The notes under the pieces: model-generated
Told to the model about the DNA's origin: nothing
Database searches by the model: none
What the model saw: only the letters and a program-made list of their open reading frames with translations
Translations under genes and position numbers: made by a program
Shown here: positions 1 to 9,955 of the stretch, one piece after another
How the letters are laid out: every line of letters begins with the position of its first letter
How positions within the stretch are numbered: position 1 is the first letter of the stretch
Origin: Hepatocystis sp. ex Piliocolobus tephrosceles
Lineage: Eukaryota > Apicomplexa > Aconoidasida > Haemosporida > Plasmodiidae
Assembly (NCBI GenBank): GCA_902459845.2
Contig: CABPSV020000084.1
Location: forward strand, 1 to 19,868
DNA length: 19,868 nt
Direction of reading: 5' to 3'

Positions 1-964
1 ATTATAATTATTATAATAACACAGTTGTTTCTTTTTTTTTTTTTTTTGTGTTTTTGTTTTTTGTGATGCATTTAAGGTGCTAATATATTTAAAATAAGTG
101 CAGCACACCGTTATGTAATTGCCTTTTTAACTATTTTTAACTACTTTTAACTACTTTTAACTACTTTTAGCTATGTTTAACTACTTTGACTTAATTTGTA
201 ACTACTTTGAATTAATTTTTAAATACTTTAACTTAATTTGTAACTACTTTAACTTAATTTGTAACTACTTTAACTTAATTTGTAACTACTTGGAATTACT
301 TTTTTTTTTGTTGTCCCTTTTTTTTATATTAAAAAATTATTTATTTATTTATTGCAACGTTTTATTTCATTTTTTAATTTTTATTTCTCTTAATTGATTG
401 ATTCCTTTTTTATTTTTTTTTATTTTTATTGTACTAAAAAGAACATATAGAACATGCACAGAACACATAGAAGGTGTATGTTTTAACTTTTGGCCTGCAC
501 ATACACCTGCATACATTTTCTAAGTTTTACATTTTAAAAATACCTCTATTTATGCTAAAAAAAAAAAAAAAGGTTACATTATGTTCTTACTTTTTTTTTT
601 TTTTTTTTGTTATTCAAATGTATTAGTTTGTATACCTACCTAATTTGTTTTTGTCTTTTTTGTGTATTCATTATGAAAAAAAAAAAATAAAATAAAATAA
701 AGAATAATAATAACTATAATAATAAATAATAAATAATGCTATTAAGCATAAAAAAAAAAAATAAAACAGTTTTACATTTTAGTGTGTTAATACGAATGTA
801 TGAACGTATATACAAAGTATATACGCTTACAAGTTAATGGGTCTACCCACGTACGTGTGCACAGTTAGGTGTATGCATATATATCAACATGTTTTATTAT
901 CATAAACAAATGCACACATACATATATCCTTTGTACATAGGTTTACATGTACAAAAAAACAAAA

Positions 965-1008
<44 letters not shown>

Positions 1009-1211
1009 AATAGTTGAGTTTACATGTTTTGTACTCGACACTTGTTCAGCATATAATTTTTTAAAAATCCTTTTAATTAAACAAGTCAAAATATCATACT
1101 TCTACAATTATGAAGTTTGTATGGAACCTTTTATGCGTGTACAAAAGCTATACGCTTTAGCGTTACACATTTGTTATGTTGCACTTCATGCATTAAAAAA
1201 AAAAAAAAAAA

Positions 1212-1247
<36 letters not shown>

Positions 1248-1891
1248 TTAAAAAAAAAAGTATATATATATAACAATAAAATAAAAATGTGATGTGAAAA
1301 AGAAGACAATTTAAAAAAATATGTATAACTTAATGTAATTTTTTTTTTTTTTTTATTTTTTTTATTTTTGTAGTAAAAGTAGTAGCATAATTCTTTATTA
1401 AACACTTTAAATTATACAAAACATATAAACTTGTGATAATATAAATATATATATATTATATACATATGTAATTTTTTAGATTCAAAACAAAAAAAAAAAA
1501 TAAATAACATATTAAAAAAAAAAAAAAAAAAAAAATACATAATTAAAATAAAACAATGTTTAAAGTATACATTGCGTGTACGTGTTATCATTTTAAAAAT
1601 AGTGTATAGATATATATATATTTTATAACTTGTGAATTAGTTATTCTATCGTTTCGCTATTTTGTCCGCTTATTTTTTTAATACTTTTTTGTCCGTCCGT
1701 TTTATTTTTTTTTTCGTAAGCACTTACTCATTTTTTTAGTCCACACAACAATCATTTTAAAACAAATTCGAAATAAGTTAGTATCACATTCATTGTCTAA
1801 TTTGTTTTATACTTGCTAATACGTTCATACTATTTAACAAAAAAAAAAGAAAAAAGCAAAAAAAAAGAAAAAAGCAAAAAAAAAGAAAAAA
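1..1891. other. AT-rich region without a supported gene
   Basis: About 1.9 kb with poly(A)/poly(T) tracts, (TA)n runs and short tandem repeats. No open frame here looks like protein beyond translated simple repeat. A non-repetitive, slightly GC-richer patch lies at about 1013-1195, but it has no convincing exon. The last 60 bases before the ATG at 1892 are an A-rich 18-bp tandem repeat (runs of A broken by G and GC), probably 5' UTR of the next gene. A palindromic cluster sits at 848-862. Confidence 0.6.
128..293. repeat. Nested 10-bp and 21-bp tandem repeats
   Basis: From about 128 to 175 the 10-bp unit TTTTAACTAC is repeated. It then passes into a 21-bp unit containing TAACTACTTTAACTTAATTTG, with four to five copies up to about 293. 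The 21-bp unit is a multiple of three, so it leaves a frame open that reads a seven-residue hydrophobic repeat. That frame is a by-product of the repeat length, not evidence of a gene. Confidence 0.85.
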
Positions 1892-2791
1892 ATGAAGCAC
1901 TCTATGACAGAAGATGAATACACCAACAAACTGATAAAAAATTCTAAGAAATACAGCATTTATGATGATATAAGTAAAAATAGTGTAGATAGAAATGTTA
2001 TAAAAAAAATTTCAATTTTATATGACATATTTACATATATTAATAAAAAAAAAAATAATAATAGTAAAGATTTTATATATACTAATGATATAAAACATTC
2101 ATTAAAATATGATGATTTTGTAAGAATTAGATTTCATATTATACCTATAGAAAGAAAAGGAATTAATAATTTAGATTCGGATAATTATAATTATATTGAA
2201 CAAATAAATAATACTGTTAGTAATATTTATAATCCATCTTCTTATGATCAGTTTTTGAATAATCGATGTGAAGAAGACACAACAAAATTATATATCATGT
2301 TAAAAAATTTAAATGAAATTGAATGTGCTTATATTTATAAATACAGAAGTGATAATAATATAAAACTAACGTTTGATGTTTTTAGTCATAATTTTTATAT
2401 TTTTCTTTCATATGATTATAAAAAAAAATTAGCTATAAAAAATTTTAAAAATAAATATAATCAAATAAAAATAGACAATGAATATAAATATTCGATGAAC
2501 CAAAATATTATGGAACTTAATTCTATAGGTATGGTTTTAAATACTCATTTAAATTCATATGAACAAGAAGTGATCGATAAATTAAATCCTTTTATATACG
2601 AATCAGAACATATCATTAAAGAATTACATACAAAAAAAAACAAACTTAAACAAAAATATGAGCTAGAAAATAGTTTCTTTTTCAATCATAATAATTATGA
2701 AGATGAAATGAGGAAATTAATACACACGGAAAAAAGAAAAGAGGAGTATAAACGGCTAAGTAAACATATTGGTAAAAATTTTATTTTCTGA
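1892..2791 (+). CDS. Conserved-type hypothetical protein, 299 aa
   Basis: I do not recognise this protein. It is an uninterrupted 299-codon frame with little low complexity apart from short Asn/Lys runs near residues 52-58, so it reads as a real structured protein. It has no signal peptide and no membrane segment. The middle (about residues 130-185) alternates charged and aromatic/hydrophobic residues, suggesting a compact beta-containing domain. The C-terminal third (about 205-295) is rich in Leu, Glu and Lys and looks helical, possibly coiled coil. The ATG at 1892 is the first after an A-rich leader and begins MKHSMTEDEY. Near the end, the bases at 2771-2776 (GGTAAA) could act as a splice donor, so a longer spliced C-terminus cannot be excluded, but I saw no convincing acceptor exon. 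Confidence 0.8.
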   Translation: MKHSMTEDEYTNKLIKNSKKYSIYDDISKNSVDRNVIKKISILYDIFTYINKKKNNNSKDFIYTNDIKHSLKYDDFVRIRFHIIPIERKGINNLDSDNYNYIEQINNTVSNIYNPSSYDQFLNNRCEEDTTKLYIMLKNLNEIECAYIYKYRSDNNIKLTFDVFSHNFYIFLSYDYKKKLAIKNFKNKYNQIKIDNEYKYSMNQNIMELNSIGMVLNTHLNSYEQEVIDKLNPFIYESEHIIKELHTKKNKLKQKYELENSFFFNHNNYEDEMRKLIHTEKRKEEYKRLSKHIGKNFIF

Positions 2792-3486
2792 ATAGGGTGA
2801 ATTATTATTGTTACTTTAGTGCCTTATTTGTTTATGCGTATTTATTTGTTTATGCGTATTTATTTGTTTATGCATATTTACTTGTGTTTGCATATTAACT
2901 TGTGTTTGCATATTTATTTTGTTGTTTTTGTTTGTTTATTTGTTTAAGCGTCTATTTTACAATTTTTCTCTGTTTTTTCGCGATTCTATTTTATTGTTTT
3001 TATATGTCTCTTCACCATCCTATTTTATTATTATTATTATTATTATTATTTATTTATTTATTTTGATGCCTTATTTGGTTCAACTCTTCCGTCTTATCTT
3101 TTCAATTTTTTTTAACTTTTTTTTTTTTTGTTTTTTTAAATAATTTAAATCGCGGTCGATATAATATGTGAAATGTAACTATGTATTATTGAACTTGTAA
3201 AAATTTTGACGAATTATAAAATTAATAGTTATTATACTCTCACCATTATTTTTCACCATTATTTTTCACCATTATTTTTTACCATTATTTTTTACCATTA
3301 TTTTTTACTATTATTTTTTACCATTATTTTTTACTATTATTTTTTACCATTATTTTTTACTATTATTTTTCACCATTATTTTTTACTATTATTTTTTACT
3401 ATTATTTTTTACCATTATTTTTTACCATTATTTTTTACTATTATTTTTTACCATTATTTTTTACCATTATTTTTTACTATTATTTT
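2792..3486. other. Intergenic region dominated by tandem repeats
   Basis: Downstream of the 299-residue gene there is an 18- to 20-bp imperfect repeat (TTTGTTTATGCGTATTTA type) from about 2823 to 2915. It is followed by T-rich sequence and then by the 13-bp array described separately. No gene is seen. Confidence 0.6.
3241..3486. repeat. 13-bp tandem array (ACCATTATTTTTT type)
   Basis: About 19 copies of a 13-bp unit, ACC/ACT + ATTATTTTTT(C). The two variants ACC and ACT are interspersed. Because 13 is not a multiple of three, a frame through the array cycles through three readings. The long open frame is therefore spurious. The array ends directly at the ATG of a candidate mini-exon (3487). 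Confidence 0.9.
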
Positions 3487-3648
3487 ATGAGATTACAATC
3501 ACCTCGTTGTTTACGTGTATAATTGTGCCCTTTTTTACACATATGTGTTAACATTTGTATTTGTGTTTTTCTGTTATTTTGTTAGAATAACACTTTATAT
3601 TATAATAAATTTAAAAAAAAAAAAAAAAAAAGGCCTGTCATTCGATAA

Positions 3649-3681
<33 letters not shown>

Positions 3682-4334
3682 CATTTTTTAATTATCACTA
3701 TATAACACCTTTACATAACAACGTGTACCACATTTTAAACAGTAGAGTTTATTCTATCTATTCTTATTTTTCTTTTATCAAACAGTATTAAAACTTTATG
3801 TATAGGCCATGTGATTGATGTTTATATAACTGTGGCATCTGTATTAGGTAGTGAAGAACTTAAAACGACGGCACAGAAAAATATGTACATTTCTGTACAT
3901 ATATATATTTTCACTACATAAGAAAGTTTTCTTTTTTTTTTATGTATACTTTTAAACATAACTCGATTGTATAATAATATATATTTACATTTGTACTGTC
4001 AAATAAAAACTGTTGTAAGAAAAAAAAAAAAAAAAAAAAAAGTTAAAAATAAATGGAAATATCATTGATGAAACATTTTATTTTTCTTTTCCCCACCAAT
4101 GTACACATATATATATGTACATGTAAATAGTGACAAGAACGTGAGAGCATACAGCTTATTGCGTATACCCCTATTAACTAATGAATGGTGTTTTGTTAGC
4201 ACATTTTTTTACTATATTTTTTTTAAACTGTATTGTACATTGTGATGGTTATATTTTTATTTTATAGTGCAACAAAAAAAAATAAGGCTAATCAAACGAC
4301 AAAGCAAAAAAAAAAAAAAAAAAAAAATAATTAA
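3487..4334 (+). CDS. Candidate three-exon small basic protein (low confidence)
   Basis: Proposed exons are 3487-3514, 3806-3884 and 4268-4334. Exon 1 reads MRLQSPRCLR and stops at a GTGTAT donor in phase 1. Exon 2 follows a TATAG acceptor and reads HVIDVYITVASVLGSEELKT followed by TAQKN, with no low complexity and clearly more GC than its surroundings. It ends in phase 2 at GTACAT. Exon 3 follows TTTTATAG and gives a Lys-rich tail to a TAA at 4332. All phases fit, for a protein of about 58 residues. However, none of the sites is strong, exon 3 is mostly poly(A), and I recognise no family. The middle patch could instead belong to a non-coding RNA: GCCAT at 3806-3810 can pair with GTGGC at 3832-3836. 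Confidence 0.27.
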
Positions 4335-4515
4335 ATAAAAATAAAATAAAATAAACAATTTAGCCATAATTGATTTAAAAAACGTATATATAAATTTATA
4401 TATATAAATGTATATATGTAAATGTATATACATAAATATACATATGTATATACTTTAGTTTATTTAAGTTTCTTATGGTTTATAATAAAAAACCTTTAAA
4501 CGCTGTTCTATAAAG

Positions 4516-4543
<28 letters not shown>

Positions 4544-4546
<3 letters not shown>

Positions 4547-5350
4547 AATATGAGATTAACTTTTCGAACAATTTTTGAAACAAAATGCAGAACATCACTG
4601 ATGCCAAAAAGTGTGTCCTTTAACATTTTGCATATAGGTACTAAGCTAATACAAAAAGGAAGTATAAATATATACTAACACATCACATGTGTATGCATAA
4701 ATATATAAATATACACAGATATACATATATATATATATATACATTTGTTTATATTACGTAAAAATAGAGAACTTTTTTTTTAATAAATGCTTTTTTTTCT
4801 TTTTTACTTTTTTAGGAAAGCAGAATATAACATATTATCCATGTAGAAGACAGGAAGGTCATAAAATTGTAAGATGCAAAAAACAGATCAAGAATTATAA
4901 TTTTTTTTTTTTTTTTTTTTATTTTGCAAACTACATATTCAAAGTTCGTTTTGTGTTGTTGTCTAGAGCGACACACATATATATATATAACATTAGCGCT
5001 AACGTTAACGTTAACTATGTGTTTGTAATATATTTTGTTTATATTTTTTTGTTCATACGCTTTTTTCCTTATGTTTTTTTCCTTACGTTTTTTTCCTCCT
5101 TTTTTTTCCTCCTTTTTTTTCCTTACGTTTTTTTCCTTATGTTTTTTTCCTTACATTTTTTTCCTTACGTTTTTTTCCTCCTTTTTTTTCCTTACGTTTT
5201 TTTCCTTACGTTTTTTTCCTTACGTTTTTTTCCTTACTTTTTTTTCCTTATGTTTTTGTTTATATATTCTGCTTTGTGGTACCAATATAACGTTGTATTA
5301 ATTTATAATTATAGTGTTGTCTCATTTTTTTTTTTTTTTTTTTTTTTTTT

Positions 5351-5405
<55 letters not shown>

Positions 5406-6620
5406 CAGGAATTAATGCTAGGTAAACACAGACAAAGGAAAATTAATCCACCTGTTTATCCTATCCATCCAAATGAAGAAAAAAAAAAAAATCTGAACAA
5501 TTTCATAACATATAAAGATTTAAAAATAAGGTGGAAGAACACATCCAAAAGATACCGTAAAAAAGTAACCATAGCTAGGAAATGGAAAAACCTACATTGT
5601 TTACTACCTTTTAATAAGAACAGCTGTATATTTATTTTGCATAAAAATTTACCATTTACTCGTTTAAAAAACGAAAAAGAGTGGCAATCTACAGAAAAAA
5701 TAAAAGAAGAATTTGAAACGAAGCAAACAAAAGAAAAAAATGAAAAAAATGAAAAAAATGAAAATGACTCAAACGAATTGATACATATAGAAGCAAAAAA
5801 TAAAATAAACGAAAAGTGTGTATTATTAGAAAAGAAGCAGGATATAAATTATAATAAAATTGTATCTATTGGTAGAAAAAAAAAAAAAAAAAAAAATAAA
5901 TTTATAGAAAATATGAATGGAATGAGTGAACAAGGCGTACCAATAGAAAGTATGTCAAGTGATAAAAGTGTTAATTATTATGAAACACCTCCGTCTAATA
6001 TGCAACATATAATTAATAAAGATAAAAATAATTTATTTTGTATTTTTAAATCGAATTTTATAAATGAGCATAAAGTTACTATAGGTGATATAGTACAAAC
6101 AGAGAAACTACATAGGAAAAAAGCAGGGGATGTTATTTATTTTGGTACAGTATTGTTAGCTGGGTCAAAAAATTTTACAATTGTAGGTAAGCCTACTATT
6201 CCTTATTGTAAAGTTAAAGCAACTATTGAACAAATAACTTTAAGTAAAGAAATATTAAGTTTTCGTTATAAAAAAGTTAGAAGGTCTAGTAGGTTTTTAA
6301 GAATAAGACATTGGATTACTATTTTAAAAATAGATGATATTATTATTAATACAGAACAGAAGGAAACCAATTATTACAATAATAATAATAACAATATAAA
6401 TAATGAAATTACAAAGAAACCTTTACAAATTTTGGATTTATGGGCTAACAGATGGTTATATCAGAAAGAATTAAATTTTATTAAATTTGATAAAAATAAT
6501 AATCCAATGGCTGAACAAATTTATAATCTTTTAGAACATCAACCAAATACATTACACAGGAGAGGTCTTACAGACTGTTATCGATTTTACCCGGATCCTC
6601 AAATTCCTAACACGTATTAA
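4544..6620 (+). CDS. Mitochondrial-type 50S ribosomal protein bL21 (three exons)
   Basis: Exons are 4544-4637, 4816-4868 and 5409-6620, coding about 452 residues. The introns are GT-AG with matching phases (1, then 0); donors are GGTACT and GTAAGA and both acceptors end in AG. The conserved bL21 domain lies in the last exon (about residues 255-350): GDIVQTEKLHRKKAGDVIYF, then a GKPTI.YCKVKATIEQ strand region, then the basic FRYKKVRRSSRFLRIRHW segment that matches the RNA-binding FRRRKHYRK..GHRQ region of bacterial L21. bL21 is a 23S rRNA-binding protein of the large subunit. The two small upstream exons give an Arg-rich N-terminus (MNMRLTFRTIFETKCRTSLM) typical of a mitochondrial presequence. 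There is no hydrophobic signal peptide, which argues against the apicoplast copy. The protein is far longer than bacterial L21 (about 100 residues) because of Lys/Glu/Asn inserts and extensions, including a Lys run encoded by 21 consecutive A. Confidence 0.88.
5061..5253 (+). repeat. 13/14-bp T-rich tandem repeat inside bL21m intron 2
   Basis: Units of the form CCTTACGTTTTTTT (14 bp) alternate with CCTCCTTTTTTTT (13 bp), about 14 copies. The array lies within the 4869-5408 intron and adds pyrimidine-rich sequence before the 3' splice site. Immediately downstream, 5325-5400 is almost pure T, broken by one A at 5352. The long hydrophobic Phe-rich frame over this stretch is a repeat artefact. 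Confidence 0.9.
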
Positions 6621-6671
6621 CATCTTTATGTTTGTCCACTATTGAAATTGTCAATATATCATTTATTTATA

Positions 6672-6914
6672 TTTAATTTATATACTTTAATTTATATACT
6701 TTAATTTATATACTTTAATTTATATACTTTAATTTATATACTTTAATTTATATACTTTAATTTATATACTTTAATTTATATACTTTAATTTATATACTTT
6801 AATTTATATACTTTAATTTATGTACTTTAATTTATATACTTTAATTTATATACTTTAATTTATGTACTTTAATTTATATACTTTAATTTATATACTTTAA
6901 TTTATATACTTTAA
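6672..6914. repeat. 14-bp tandem array (TTTAATTTATATAC)
   Basis: About 17 near-perfect copies of a 14-bp unit, starting roughly 50 bases after the bL21m stop codon. The only common variation is TATAC to TGTAC, seen in at least two copies. The low divergence suggests recent expansion, so the array is likely length-polymorphic. Confidence 0.93.
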
Positions 6915-7500
6915 TGTTTTTGTTTTTATTTTCCGTATATCCGAACTTTATATTTTATTTTTTATTTTTTTTCGCAATCCTTTATAAAGTCTCGCTTGTT
7001 TGCTTGTTTCTTCGCTCACTTTTTTTTTTTTTTTTTTTTTTTTTTTGTTTTGTTTATTTTCTCTAATTTATTTTAATTTTTTCTAATTTATTATAAATTA
7101 TGACAATTTTTGTTGACACATTCACTTGCTAACCTTATTTTAAAACAAATATAGAAAAATGTAAAAGCTTATTTTCTTATGAAAACTATCATGTACAAAC
7201 AAAGTAAATAATCATATACATAAATATATGAAATATTTTACATGGGGTATATATATATATAAATCCTTACATTCAGTGTTAATTTCCCATTTGGAAATGA
7301 TTAACTCATAGGCTCATTACTTACAATTATTTTTTTTATGAACTTATTTATTATTTATTATTGATTTTTTTTTTTTTTTTTTTTTTAAAAAAATAAATTA
7401 TAAAAATTTACTGTTACGATTTTCATGCGTAACAGTTGAAATAAAGTAGTGCTTTTTTTTTTTTTTTTTTTTTTTTTTAGGCATCTTTTTTGTACATTTA

Positions 7501-7560
7501 TTTGTTTATTCACCTGTTCATTCACTTGTTTATTCACCTGTTTATTCACTTGTTTATTTT
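7501..7560. repeat. 12-bp repeat (TTTATTCACCTG)
   Basis: About five imperfect copies of a 12-bp unit (TTTATTCACCTG/TTG). On the minus strand it reads as a Val-Asn-Lys-Gln repeat, which is a by-product of the period being a multiple of three. Confidence 0.85.
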
Positions 7561-7827
7561 TTGGAAGCATAAAAATAAAATTTTAAGTGAAAATATTCAA
7601 TAAAAGTTTAAAATATTGATTTTTTAATTTATACAAATTTGCGCAGTTGATTAGAAGAAAAACAAGGCCTATATTAAATATATATACAAACATGTATACA
7701 CAATATATGTATGTATATTTTAAAAACACAAACATTACATAAGTATCTTACATATATATAGGATATGTACTAATTTAAGTAATATACGAAATTTGACTAT
7801 ATATAGATTTATACATTTATATATATA

Positions 7828-7971
7828 TTTACCTATTTACCTGTTTACCTGTTTACCTGTTTACCTGTTTACCTATTTACCTGTTTACCTATTTACCTAT
7901 TTACCTGTTTACCTATTTACCTATTTACCTGTTTACCTATTTACCTATTTACCTGTTTATTTATTTACCTA
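7828..7971. repeat. 8-bp tandem array (TTTACCTG/TTTACCTA)
   Basis: About 18 copies of TTTACCTR, ending only some 8 bases before the ATG of the COX14-like gene, so it probably lies in its 5' leader or core promoter. A hydrophobic Tyr-Leu-Pro frame runs in phase with the ATG, but no in-frame start suggests it belongs to the protein. Confidence 0.9.
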
Positions 7972-7978
7972 TCACATA

Positions 7979-8407
7979 ATGGGAGCCAAATTTGAGTTTT
8001 TTCGTTTTTTCAAGTTAAATTATTATTCTTTTTATGTTAAAAAGGAAAAGTTGTATACCTTCATTCATAGGACCGCGGCATACTCTTTAGTAGCGTTGAC
8101 TCTTTATTTAAGTTCGGTTTACTCACAACATCAATAAATAATACGAACATATTCATTTATAACTATATTTGAAAAACAATTATAATTGGTTAATTCGCTG
8201 CTTTTTTTTATTTATATTCATTTTTATTTACTTTTTTTTTCGCGTTTGTTTCACCGTCTACATATTTTGCAGTTATTAACATATGCATATATATATATAT
8301 ACATGTTTATGTGTGACCTCTTTTTCAGGTTACTCTTTTTTTTTCATGTGGAACGAAGCAGTGCAATATTCTTACAAACATTATATAAGAAAAGAAGTAA
8401 GCAAAAG

Positions 8408-8448
<41 letters not shown>

Positions 8449-8757
8449 AGAAGATTATATATAATAATAAATGTGTATAAACAAAATAAATTTACAACGT
8501 GCAATTAAAATTAGTTTCTTCGCTTTTTTGCTTTTTTTTTTTTTTTTTTTTTTTATAAGTAAAAATTATATTTAGCCCCAAATCTTGTATATTATATAGT
8601 ATTTTATAAAAGTTGCATTTATTTATTACACTTAGTTTATATTCCTCTATTTTTTTTTTTTTTTTTTTTTTTTAAGAAACAACGTAAAATGTTGTATGAT
8701 AAGATTAAAGTTGCTAGAGACAATGGACTTATACCCAGAAGCGAAATTAATTCTTAA
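7979..8757 (+). CDS. COX14-like mitochondrial inner-membrane assembly factor (three exons)
   Basis: Proposed exons are 7979-8111, 8329-8396 and 8677-8757, giving about 93 residues. Exon 1 (MGAKFEFFRFFKLNYYSFYV...) ends in IHRTAAYSLVALTLYLS. Exon 2 continues YSFFFMWNEAVQYSYKHYIR and exon 3 ends in GLIPRSEINS. The layout is a short basic N-terminus, one membrane span (about residues 33-53) and a charged helical tail. This is how COX14 proteins are built. The HR..x..LTLY-S pattern at the start of the span recalls yeast Cox14, which helps couple Cox1 synthesis to cytochrome c oxidase assembly. The exon 2/3 junction is solid (GTAAGC donor, phase 0). The exon 1/2 junction is weaker. Phase demands the poor donor GTTCGG at 8112, whereas the better-looking GTTTAC at 8117 would need a one-base change in the exon 2 run of nine T. 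Unspliced, exon 1 would read to a stop at 8137. Confidence 0.6.
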
Positions 8758-9691
8758 AAGGAAATCATTTATAAAGCTTGAAAAAAAACATTATACGATA
8801 AAAAAAAAAAAAACACTATAGGATTTAAAAAAAACATGATAAGATAAACAAAAACACAAAAAACTAAATTTAGTAGGAACAATGAAAAATTCATTACATA
8901 AAATGTTGACTAAATATATTATACCAATTTTATATCTGTTTTTTTTTTTTTTTGTTTATGTTAAAAAAATAAATAGCTCATGTGATGATCATGTAAAATC
9001 TAAAGATAAAGATGTGTTCCTAATACATTTTACGAGCAATATACACATAAATTTTTTTATTTGATAAATTTAAAGTAAAAAATAAACCATAATTTATTTT
9101 TTGTAATATATATATATATATATATATATTGTTATATTTTTTTTTATTTCTATATATTAAAATGATGAAAGACAATATTGTAAAACAGTGTACAAACAGT
9201 GTACAAACAATGTACAAATAAAAAAGAAAAAAAAAGGAAAAAAAAAGAAAAAAAACAGAAAAAAAAAGAAAAAAAACAGAACAAAACAGAAAAAAAAAAT
9301 TATTACATTTCATTAGTTTACCATAAGATATAAGTTAATATTATGTCATGTTATCCTTTTTTAAATTATTTTATTATTTATTAATGTTAATTATTATGGG
9401 TTTTAATATATACATATTCTTAAGCGTAATAGTTGGGGTAGCAACTGCATATATTTTTTTAAATAATATGTTTATCTTGTCTTTAAAAAAGAGGTGAATA
9501 AGAAGGTTAAAGATGTATGTGTATGTTTGTGGACATGTATAACATATACACATGTGTATGTGAATGTAAAAATAGAAATATACATTCTATTCAGCTGTAC
9601 AACTTTTATTGTGTACTAACAGTGATATACTTAAGCATTTTTGCTATTGTTCTACTCATTTGTTTTGCATATAACTTTGCACACCTATGTG

Positions 9692-9722
<31 letters not shown>

Positions 9723-9914
9723 TTTTTGCTTTAACACATTTCATTTATGTATTTTGTGTTTTATTTTTAATGTTTATAAAAGCGCTTGTGCTTATTTTTT
9801 TTTTTTTTTTCATTTTTTAATTTTACTAAACAATTATTGATAAGTAAAAAATAGTAAAATAAAAAGCATGTTGTTACTCAAAAATAAAGTCAATATTGGA
9901 GCTATGGAAATTTG

Positions 9915-9955
<41 letters not shown>

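Larger units (their letters stand above)
6621..7978. other. Intergenic region between bL21m and the COX14-like gene
   Basis: No gene seen. It contains three separate tandem arrays (listed individually), poly(T) tracts at about 7020-7046, 7366-7386 and 7453-7478, and (TA)n-rich sequence. It should hold the bL21m 3' UTR and the promoter and 5' UTR of the COX14-like gene. Confidence 0.6.

Noticed and set aside
173..397. 74-codon plus-strand frame with an NYFNLIC repeat
   Set aside because: Produced by the 21-bp non-coding tandem repeat; the remainder is poly(T)-derived Phe/Leu.
947..1216. 89-codon frame starting with a poly-Lys run
   Set aside because: Both ends are poly(A). The middle has no family resemblance, and no splice logic connects it to anything.
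3206..3490. 94-codon hydrophobic frame
   Set aside because: Translation of the 13-bp array, which cycles through three readings.
4953..5402. 149-codon Phe-rich frame, plus an overlapping second frame
   Set aside because: Lies within bL21m intron 2 and reads a T-rich repeat and poly(T).
7385..7570. Minus-strand VNKQ repeat frame
   Set aside because: By-product of a 12-bp repeat and a poly(A) run.
7793..7978. N-terminal extension of the COX14-like protein through the Leu-Pro-Val-Tyr repeat
   Set aside because: This part is the 8-bp tandem array read in frame. The protein-like sequence begins at the ATG at 7979.
8186..8480. Two overlapping frames ending in poly-Lys
   Set aside because: They contain exon 2 of the COX14-like gene, but otherwise read intron sequence and poly(A).
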